This document shows, in pieces, positions 57,944-64,000 of a DNA stretch of 64,000 nt. Under the pieces are notes generated by a model. That model worked only from the letters and a program-made list of their open reading frames with translations, did no database searches and was not told the origin of the DNA. Position numbers and translations under genes: made by a program. The number at the start of each line of letters is the position of its first letter. Positions within the stretch are counted from its first letter, which is position 1. Origin of the DNA: Aldehydirespirator sp965248735 (GTDB lineage Bacteria > Actinomycetota > Acidimicrobiia > Acidimicrobiales > Aldehydirespiratoraceae); NCBI GenBank assembly GCA_965248735.1, contig OZ252146.1, positions 682,001-746,000 on the forward strand, written 5' to 3'.

Positions 57944-58231
57944 TCACCCGTCCACGAAAGGAGAGGGCCTCTGCATGAACTCGCGCAGGCCCGGCAGATC
58001 ACGCGCCGGTCGCCGGTTGATCGCCTCCCAGGCCTCGGTGTCCTCAGGCCCAAGCGCGAACTCCGCCCGGTCTGCCAGCACTCGCCGAGCCGCAACCGTC
58101 AGATGCGTAACCACGAAGCCCGTGAGGTCAGTCCCCGACGCCGCCACAGCCCGATCGATCAGAGCCCGCTCCTCAGGCGTCGCTCGCACCTCGATCCGCT
58201 CGCTGCGACGACGCTTCGCAACGGTTGCCAT
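57944..58231 (-). CDS. DUF1778 (TacA-like) antitoxin, apparently orphan
   Basis: 95 residues from the ATG at 58231, preceded by a strong SD (GGAGGGG). RSERIEVRATPEERALIDRA then AVAASGTDLTGFVVTHLTVA is the ribbon-helix-helix N-terminus of DUF1778, and PEDTEAWEAINRRPARDLPG with LREFMQRPSPF is the toxin-binding tail. Such genes normally precede and overlap a GNAT-fold toxin (TacT). Downstream here (57943 to 57900) there is only the end of a MITE-like element and no GNAT gene, so the toxin has been lost. Confidence 0.85.
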   Translation of the reverse strand: MATVAKRRRSERIEVRATPEERALIDRAVAASGTDLTGFVVTHLTVAARRVLADRAEFALGPEDTEAWEAINRRPARDLPGLREFMQRPSPFVDG

Positions 58232-58286
58232 GACTCCCCTCCTCATCTTGCCTGCAGATTGTACGGCCAACGTACTACCACAATGC

Positions 58287-58453
58287 CATGCGGCCTGGCG
58301 CCCCTGCGGGAGTGGCTGGAGGCGGGCCTGTCGGACCGGGCCGAACTGGTCACAGTGGCCGGCGAAGTAGTGGTGCGCGACGGCCGCTGCGTCAGCGTCG
58401 ATGAGGCGACGGTGGCCGCAGCCGCCCGGGCTGCCCTGCCACCGCCCGTATAG
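58287..58453 (+). pseudogene. truncated duplicate of the amidohydrolase gene
   Basis: Reads CGLAPLREWLEAG directly joined to LSDRAELVTVAGEVVVRDGR then CVSVDEATVAAAARAALPPP. In the intact gene these segments are about 100 codons apart (GLAPVREWLEAG and MAGLSDRADLV), so the copy has an internal deletion whose end points share GGCGGGC-like bases, plus loss of everything upstream. It contains no active-site residues. Confidence 0.85.
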
Positions 58454-58606
58454 GCGCCGGCGTCAGCCGAAGAAAGAATCATCCTCTGGCAGACATTGGG
58501 TCTGGGCAAGCGCTTCATCGAGTACGCCCGCCACGGCCGCGGCTGTCGTGGTGGCAGCCGTTGTGGCTCTTGTTGCCCCCTACTTCCGTAGCGCAAGGAG
58601 TCCGCA

Positions 58607-59209
58607 GTGATTTCATCTGGTGTCGGGGGCAGACACGATGAGACTGCCTCGGAACAAGACCTTGGAACCGATCGGCAGGGTCGGGCGTCCTCAGGGATGA
58701 TGGCGTCAGACGCGCCCATGGCGATGCGGCACACGGGAGTGGCGCAGGCGAGGTCCGTCGCGGCACCCGCGGGCTTTTATGACTTCTACAGCGTGCAGTT
58801 CGTACCAATGGTCAGGTTGGCCCGAGGTCTCGTCGACACTTCGGAGTGTGCTGAGGAGATAGTGCAGGACGCTTTCGTGAAGGTGTTCCAGCGCTGGGAC
58901 TACTTGTACGAGCCACTCGGATACCTGCGCGTTGCCGTCACCAACGGGGCTCGGAGCGAACTGCGCAAGCGCGAGGTTCGACGGAGGGTCGGACGCCAGC
59001 AGCCGCCCGCCCGCGTGCCGGCTGAGGGGGACTACCTCGTCGACGCTCTCGACAAGCTCGCGTCCAAGCGCAGGACGGCGCTGGTGCTGCGCTTCTACGC
59101 GCAGATGTCAGAGAGGGAGATCGCGGAGGCCATGGGCGTGCGCCCCGGCACGGTGAAGAGCCTGGTGTCGAGGGGCCTGGCCGACCTTCGGAGGGTGATC
59201 AAACGATGA
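58607..59209 (+). CDS. ECF-type RNA polymerase sigma factor
   Basis: 200 residues from GTG at 58607; a start at the ATG near 58697 would remove a low-complexity leader. Region 2: FYDFYSVQFVPMVRLARGLV, SECAEEIVQDAFVKVFQRW; region 4: LDKLASKRRTALVLRFYAQM, SEREIAEAMGVRPGTVKSLV and SRGLADLRRV. It directs RNA polymerase to a small regulon. Its stop overlaps the start of the next gene (ATGA), the standard link between an ECF sigma factor and its membrane anti-sigma or sensor partner. Confidence 0.9.
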   Translation: MISSGVGGRHDETASEQDLGTDRQGRASSGMMASDAPMAMRHTGVAQARSVAAPAGFYDFYSVQFVPMVRLARGLVDTSECAEEIVQDAFVKVFQRWDYLYEPLGYLRVAVTNGARSELRKREVRRRVGRQQPPARVPAEGDYLVDALDKLASKRRTALVLRFYAQMSEREIAEAMGVRPGTVKSLVSRGLADLRRVIKR

Positions 59210-61041
59210 CTGGGAAGATGCACGACCGACAAGCCGACCCCCTGGTCTCAGACGACGAGCAGTTGCTGGGCGCCGCACTGGGGCGGGCCATCGGCAACCA
59301 GGTCGACGCGGTTCCACAGCCCGCACCGCCGCCGCTGGCGGGATTGGCCGATCTGGCGGCGGCTCGCGCCAGGGCGCAAACCGCACGGCGTGCGGTTGTG
59401 GCCGTCGCCGCCTCGATCTCGGTGGTGCTCGGGGGTGTAGTCGGCTGGAACACGCTGAACCGCGGGGCCACAACGACCGTATTCGTCACTTCAGCCGACC
59501 CGTCTGCGCCGAGCGCGGGAACTGTGCCCGTCGCTGGCGGGCCCGAGTCGTCTCCCCCGACAGGAACCGAGGAAGACGCCAGCAGTCAGCTCGCATCGGC
59601 CGACACTGCACGGGACGACTCGCAGGAGTCACAGGATCCGACTCCGGAGGATCTGTCGACGGGGCCGGTGCTGCAGTGGACCGAGATAGACCCGGGCTTC
59701 TCGGACCTCTTCGGATTCGAGTCCGCGGGCGACGGCCGCGTCATCGCGTACGCCTGGCCCGAAGGCGTCGAGCAGGTCTTGCACGGCGAGAGGGCCGTCG
59801 TGACCACGAACGGCACCGACTGGGAGGAACTGCCCCTGCCCGACGGGCTCATTCCGGGCGAGATCGACATCGCAGGTGACCGGTGGCTGGTCACCGGCCG
59901 GTACCGGAACTTCGACGCGCCCGACAGCAGGCTCAACCGCGCCTTCTTCTCAGACGACCGAGGGACTACGTGGACCGAGCTGGAATTCGAGGTCCCTCCC
60001 GACCCGGCGCTGGCGTCGCTGTACCTGCAAGAGAACTTGCGGGTGACGCCGGCGCTGGTGTCGGGAGAGCGGATGGTGCTGGTGCTACAGGGCTACACGA
60101 CGGTCGACACGCAGTCGCTGCTCGCAGACCGGGGCCTCATGCCCGAGGGCAAGGAGGTTCTCCGGTGGCAAGCCGGGGAGCCGGGCACGGTGGTGTTCGA
60201 CTTGCATGATCCCTTCGAAGTCGACCCGGAGAGCCCCGACTTCGCGACTCAGCACCTGGAGCTGACCTTCGAGCAATTGGGCATGACCGAGGACGAGTGG
60301 ATCGTGCTGAACGGCCCGCATGACGATGTGGCGCGGATCTTCTCCAGCGACGGCTCCTCAGTGGAGTTGGTGGCCCTCCACACGGGTGGGGTCCTGATGG
60401 GCGCCGCCACCGCCGACGGATTCGCTCTGACGCTCCTGGACGGCCCGAAGGAGACGATCCTCACCTCCCCCGACGGGCTTGTGTGGACTGAGGAGCAGTC
60501 GTTCGAGTACGGCTACTCACACCGAACCATCACAGCCGACGGCACGATCTGGCGCACCGTGTCGGAGCCTCTGGGATCCTTCAGCGTCCAGCGGGCCCGC
60601 GACGCCGAGACCCCCACGACCGTGGCGGCGTTCGAGGGGCTCCATCCCACCGGAACGCTGGCCGCCGGTCCGGCCGGTGTTGCCGCCACCGCTTTCGGTT
60701 CGCTGGGCGGTCAACTGGAGGCGGGCACCATCGGCGGGCTGCCGGTGTGGCGGGACCCCGACCGCACGGACCCGCTGCCCGATGCGCCTCTCTGGGTGGG
60801 CTGGTCGACCGACGGCGCCGACTGGGGATGGCAGGGTCTGCCCGACGCCTTCGGGATCACCGAGGGCGAGCCGTGGGCCGAGCTGGCTGTGGGCCGCGAC
60901 TTCGTGATCGCCCGGGTCGAGACGATCGTGGTGCCCACACCCGAGGAGACCGCCTCAATGCGGGAGGACCCGTCCGAGTACGAGGAATACCTCGCCACGG
61001 AGGCGCCTCCGCCGCGCTGGTTTATCGCCAGCGTGCCCTAA
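59206..61041 (+). CDS. single-pass membrane sensor protein paired with the ECF sigma factor
   Basis: 611 residues. A cytoplasmic N-terminus of about 60 residues (SDDEQLLGAALGRAIGNQVD) would bind the sigma factor, one transmembrane helix (RRAVVAVAASISVVLGGVVG, about 62-82) follows, then a Ser/Thr/Pro-rich linker and a beta-rich extracytoplasmic domain with BNR/sialidase-type strands (VVTTNGTDWEELPLPD, FFSDDRGTTWTELEF, SPDGLVWTEEQSF). The coupled gene order suggests an anti-sigma factor whose outer part senses a signal. No standard zinc anti-sigma motif is present. It overlaps the sigma gene by 4 bases. Confidence 0.75.
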   Translation: MTGKMHDRQADPLVSDDEQLLGAALGRAIGNQVDAVPQPAPPPLAGLADLAAARARAQTARRAVVAVAASISVVLGGVVGWNTLNRGATTTVFVTSADPSAPSAGTVPVAGGPESSPPTGTEEDASSQLASADTARDDSQESQDPTPEDLSTGPVLQWTEIDPGFSDLFGFESAGDGRVIAYAWPEGVEQVLHGERAVVTTNGTDWEELPLPDGLIPGEIDIAGDRWLVTGRYRNFDAPDSRLNRAFFSDDRGTTWTELEFEVPPDPALASLYLQENLRVTPALVSGERMVLVLQGYTTVDTQSLLADRGLMPEGKEVLRWQAGEPGTVVFDLHDPFEVDPESPDFATQHLELTFEQLGMTEDEWIVLNGPHDDVARIFSSDGSSVELVALHTGGVLMGAATADGFALTLLDGPKETILTSPDGLVWTEEQSFEYGYSHRTITADGTIWRTVSEPLGSFSVQRARDAETPTTVAAFEGLHPTGTLAAGPAGVAATAFGSLGGQLEAGTIGGLPVWRDPDRTDPLPDAPLWVGWSTDGADWGWQGLPDAFGITEGEPWAELAVGRDFVIARVETIVVPTPEETASMREDPSEYEEYLATEAPPPRWFIASVP

Positions 61042-61285
61042 GCCTGGATCCACCGGTGAGTTGTGGGGCGGGAGCCTGTGCGGCGGGGCGTCCGTGCGCG
61101 AACTGGCAGCGGTGGAGGCCAAAATGCGCCCTGAGCGCTGCCAGATCGCGTCAGGGGGCCACCTCACAACAAGTGCCTCCTCACACGGCGGGCCCGTGGC
61201 CGTCTATTGGTGGCATTCTCGCCTGTCAGAAGGCCCTGCTGGTGGACGCGCAAACCCCGGGAGCGTCACTGCGTCGGTGGATCCA

Positions 61286-61441
61286 GGCTAAGAGGCCGCG
61301 CGGATAGGCGCTGACCTGTGGGTTTACCGGACTGCTTGATCTGGGCGCGGTCGGCGAATAGCCAGGTCAAGTGCTGTTTCGACTCAGACAGCGCAGGGTC
61401 GTCGAGCACGGATGGTCACCTATCCGCGCAGCCCCTAAGCC
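61286..61441. mobile_element. 156-bp MITE-like element B between the two sensor genes
   Basis: Ends GGCTAAGAGGCCGCGCGGAT (61286-61310) and, inverted, GGCTTAGGGGCTGCGCGGAT (61441-61417), 25-base repeats with a few mismatches. Related to the ends of 57801-57900. The interior (CGAATAGCCAGGTCAAGTGC) resembles a deleted transposase gene, so this is probably a deletion derivative of an IS with these ends. Confidence 0.6.
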
Positions 61442-61587
61442 TCGGCTCCGGCAATCATCGGGCGCAGTCCGGAACCGAACCGCAGAGTTGTGCGTCCTTG
61501 CAGGAGCCGGCTGCTCCCGGGGGTGCGGCCTGGCACAGCAAGAGTCCGACCTCTTGAGGCTGGCCGACCCACGAAAGGAATCACACA

Positions 61588-63330
61588 GTGAATCACATGC
61601 ATCTGACCCCCGACCGCCACACCAATGATCGGTCCGGGGCCATGAACAGAGAAGTGGCGGGTCCTCGTTCCACGACCGAACGCCCGTCCACAACGGTGGT
61701 CAGGGCGATCACAGCCCGAAGGGCGGCTGTGGCCGTGGCTGCAACGGTCGCGACGTTGGCTGGCTGTCTTGCCGCGGTGACCGCATTGGGCCTCGCCGGC
61801 GCAGGACTGTTCGGTGCTGCCGCGGCCGCCAGCACGGGGCCGGAGAGCGGGCCCGCATCGGACTATCCGGCCGGGTTCCGCGCGCCCTTCGGCAGTCTTG
61901 AGAGCGCATCGGATCCCTCGGCCGGCAGCCCCCTGGTCGCCCAGGCCGGCCAGCCCTCGAAGGCGGCAGAGTCAGCCGCGGGCGAAGACGGCTCTGGCCA
62001 GGCTGAGTCCGCCGGGGCCTTGAGCCCCGAGGAGCTGTCGACGGGACCGGTGCTCGAATGGACTGAGATCGACCCGGGCTTCGCCGACCTGTTCAGCTTC
62101 GAGTCCGTCGATGACGGCCGCGTCCTCGCCCGGGCCTGGGGCATCGGAGATGAGCTGGCCATGGACGGCGAGCGGGCCGTCTACACCGACAACGGCGTCG
62201 ACTGGACCGAGCTGCCGCTGCCCGAAGGGATCGTGATCCGCGGGATCGACATCTCCGGTGATCGCTGGCTCGCGTACGGCTGGACCCACGGCGACTATGA
62301 GCATGGAGATCTAGTGGATCTAGTGGATCGGGTGTTCTTCACCGACGATCGAGGCGCCAACTGGACCGAGGTGAACCTGGACATCCCTCCCGATTCGATA
62401 CCGGAGTCGTCGCATTGCGACAGGGTCCTGTTTGTGCGGTCGGCGGCGGTGTCGGAGGACGGAATCGTGGTGGACCTCTGGGGCTATCGGGTCCTGGACG
62501 CGCATGGGCTGCTCGCCGAGCGCGGGCTGGTGCCCGACGGCGAGACCGTTCTCGGATGGCGTCCGGGAGTCGAGGACACCCTGGTCTTCCCCCTGGAGGG
62601 TCGCGGCCCCGCTTGCGATCCCGATGGCGATCCATCGACGGCCGGCTCCGTGCCCGGTGAGCTGGTGTTCACACCCGAGGAGTTGGGCTTCACAGACGAG
62701 GAGTGGACCGGGCTGTGTCCCGATGTCGCGCCGATGCGACTGCTGTGGAGTGACGGCTCGACGGCGCAGCTGGCGGACGGACCCGAGGATCCGCTCGTCG
62801 ACATCTTCGCCTTCGACATGCTTGTCGTCGACAACGGGTTTGCGGTGAGCGCCGCCAGCGACGTTCTCCGGGTTCAGCGCGTCGAGAATGGCGAGCCTGC
62901 ATCGACTACGGCGACCTTCGAAGGCCTCTTCCCCACCGGGACCCTCGCTGCGGGATCGGCCGGCGTGGCTGCGACCGCCTTCCCGTCGCTGGACGGTCAA
63001 CTGGAAGCGGGCACCATCTTCGGCCTGCCCGTGTGGCGGGACGTTGACCGCATTGATCAGCCCACCGGAGTGCCCCTCTGGCTGGGGTGGTCGGCTGACG
63101 GCGCCGACTGGGGTTGGCAGAGCCTGCCCGACGCCTTCGGTATCACCGAGGGCGAGCCATGGGCCGAGCTGGCTGTTGGCCGCGACTTCGTGATCGCCCG
63201 GGTCGAAACGGTCATCGCGCCCACGCCCGAGGAGCTCGCTGCGGCGCGGCCAGAAGACACCCGCGCGTCCAACGAGAGCCTCGATGGCGAGGCCCCTCCG
63301 CTGCGCTGGTTCATCGCCAGAGTCCCGTAA
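61588..63330 (+). CDS. paralogous single-pass membrane sensor without its own sigma factor
   Basis: 580 residues from a GTG at 61588 with AAAGGAA upstream. The architecture repeats 59206-61041: transmembrane helix (about 46-70, AVAVAATVATLAGCLAAVTA), a disordered Gly/Ser/Ala linker, then the sensor domain with near-identical blocks such as STGPVLEWTEIDPGFADLFS, DRVFFTDDRGANWTEVNLD and VPLWLGWSADGADWGWQSLP. The cytoplasmic N-terminus is short and differs from the first copy, so it may not bind sigma. Probably arose by tandem duplication. Confidence 0.75.
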   Translation: MNHMHLTPDRHTNDRSGAMNREVAGPRSTTERPSTTVVRAITARRAAVAVAATVATLAGCLAAVTALGLAGAGLFGAAAAASTGPESGPASDYPAGFRAPFGSLESASDPSAGSPLVAQAGQPSKAAESAAGEDGSGQAESAGALSPEELSTGPVLEWTEIDPGFADLFSFESVDDGRVLARAWGIGDELAMDGERAVYTDNGVDWTELPLPEGIVIRGIDISGDRWLAYGWTHGDYEHGDLVDLVDRVFFTDDRGANWTEVNLDIPPDSIPESSHCDRVLFVRSAAVSEDGIVVDLWGYRVLDAHGLLAERGLVPDGETVLGWRPGVEDTLVFPLEGRGPACDPDGDPSTAGSVPGELVFTPEELGFTDEEWTGLCPDVAPMRLLWSDGSTAQLADGPEDPLVDIFAFDMLVVDNGFAVSAASDVLRVQRVENGEPASTTATFEGLFPTGTLAAGSAGVAATAFPSLDGQLEAGTIFGLPVWRDVDRIDQPTGVPLWLGWSADGADWGWQSLPDAFGITEGEPWAELAVGRDFVIARVETVIAPTPEELAAARPEDTRASNESLDGEAPPLRWFIARVP

Positions 63331-63429
63331 GTTCCCCCGGCTGGCCGACCGTCAGTACCGGCACGCCGACGAACGTCGGTGTCGATGCCGGTGCTGGCGG
63401 TTGGCCGCGCCCTGCGGGACCTGCCCAGC

Positions 63430-63507
63430 GATTTCGGCTCTCACCGCTCCTACCAGCTCTACACCGGCATCGAGACCGCCACCTACAGCCATCTCAGTAG
63501 CTGGTAG
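63430..63507 (+). pseudogene. C-terminal trace of a serine hydrolase gene
   Basis: Reads HRSYQLYTGIETATYSHLSSW before a stop. In the intact gene at 56379 the C-terminus is RSYQLYEDIETATYSHL. Nothing upstream in this region keeps the hydrolase sequence, so only the last 20 or so codons of a second copy remain. Confidence 0.8.
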
Positions 63508-63662
63508 CGCAGGCCGATTCCTAGAGAAAAGATCGACGTGGTTCGTCCGGGCTGGCGTATGGTGCGGTTTTGCGTGAACGAGTCGGGGCAGAGCTTCGTT
63601 GATCCGGAGCCTCTCTATGCGAGCGGCGTCGATCTTGGGGTTCGGGTCGATGTGTTCGGACA

Positions 63663-64000
63663 GCACCTCAGGCTCGACTCAGGCTCCTCTCACGCCTGCA
63701 AGGCATCTACGACGCCCTCGCAGCCCGGACGCCGATCCTTGATGTTGGCTGCGGGCTGGGCGAACCGTTGTTGCCGGTGGGCCCGACGTTCTTCGATAAC
63801 GACAGCGTCGTCGGGGGCGATCTATCGTTCAGGCAGCTCCGATCGATCGTCGAGCGTTGCGGGTCCGCCAGCGCGGTGAGGGTGGCCCGCTTCGACGCGG
63901 CGCGGCTGCCGTACAGGAGCCGCTCGATTGCAGCCGTTCTTACTCGTCACATGCTGTACCACGTCCCGGACCCTCGGGTCGCGGCCGCAGAGGCTGCCCG
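63663..64000 (+). CDS. SAM-dependent methyltransferase, start unclear and end outside the window
   Basis: The plus frame at 63663 reads APQARLRLLSRLQGIYDALA, then the SAM-binding motif I ILDVGCGLGEPLLPVG, an acidic post-I VVGGDLS, FDAARLPYRSRSIAAVLTRH and MLYHVPDPRVAAAEAA up to the window edge. The start is ambiguous: another frame upstream (VRFCVNESGQSFVDPEPLYA) also looks protein-like, so either a frameshift near 63675 or a short gene start is present. Class I methyltransferase of unknown substrate. Confidence 0.65.

Overview
The window is high-GC actinobacterial DNA. Several traits fit an Acidimicrobiia-type bacterium: secreted proteins with three Cys-containing SLH-like repeats (GCGDGT.FCP and TMAVW.VR.LD signatures), a deazaflavin-dependent nitroreductase-like protein, three luciferase-like (LLM) oxidoreductases, and leaderless genes with TATAAT or TATACT just before the ATG. 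This assignment is inference; no rRNA or other taxonomic marker is present, and I saw no tRNA, CRISPR array or phage structural gene.

Positions 1-32,000 are an accessory region heavily broken up by insertion sequences. It holds an IS21 remnant (left edge), a Cro/XRE regulator with a palindromic operator, a truncated SLH protein, and a giant secreted SLH plus 14-blade RCC1 protein followed by three tiny overlapping ORFs. A PD-(D/E)XK-STAND NTPase (12.1-14.4 kb), a KhtTU-type K+/H+ antiporter (15.9-17.6 kb), an AAA/DUF4143 ATPase, two abutting IS3 elements, a 1.2-kilo-residue protein ending in a PD-(D/E)XK nuclease fold (23.8-27.4 kb), RNase HI, two odd membrane proteins and a small PD-(D/E)XK protein (31.9 kb) follow. 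Positions 33,000-38,000 carry a DMT transporter, a broken cNMP-binding/thioredoxin-reductase-type gene, a nitroreductase-like gene and an intact SLH-metalloprotease. From 38.9 to 42.0 kb two nearly identical 1.14-kb IS copies bracket a short segment that encodes a RiPP-like precursor peptide (leader ending in SVAGG, core SCDTDC) with its own promoter and a strong terminator. Positions 42,000-49,600 hold an ATPase, an IS110 element, several gene fragments, a hemolysin III homologue, and MazEF-like and VapBC-like toxin-antitoxin pairs. Positions 49,800-64,000 look more like stable chromosome: TetR, three LLM oxidoreductases, a carboxymuconolactone decarboxylase-like protein, MOSC, an amidohydrolase, a serine hydrolase, an ECF sigma factor with an overlapping membrane sensor, a paralogue of that sensor, and the start of a methyltransferase.

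The dominant pattern is one IS group with DDE transposase and ends reading TGTGGGTGCC...GGCACCCACA. I count about 26 recognisable ends: four full-length copies (14585-15727, 17678-18831, 38864-40008, 40857-41999), two copies of a 153-bp MITE built from two transposase-start ends facing each other (3620-3772, 20323-20475), one internal-deletion derivative, and about ten solo ends. Three host genes have had their C-termini replaced by peptides encoded inside these ends.

Candidate new systems, best first: (1) the IS-bracketed mini RiPP precursor; (2) the large PD-(D/E)XK protein at 23.8-27.4 kb, with the STAND-nuclease at 12.1 kb and the small nuclease-like gene at 31.9 kb as possible defence genes in the same accessory region; (3) the operon of the 14-blade RCC1 protein with three translationally coupled microproteins; (4) the palindromic 153-bp MITE.
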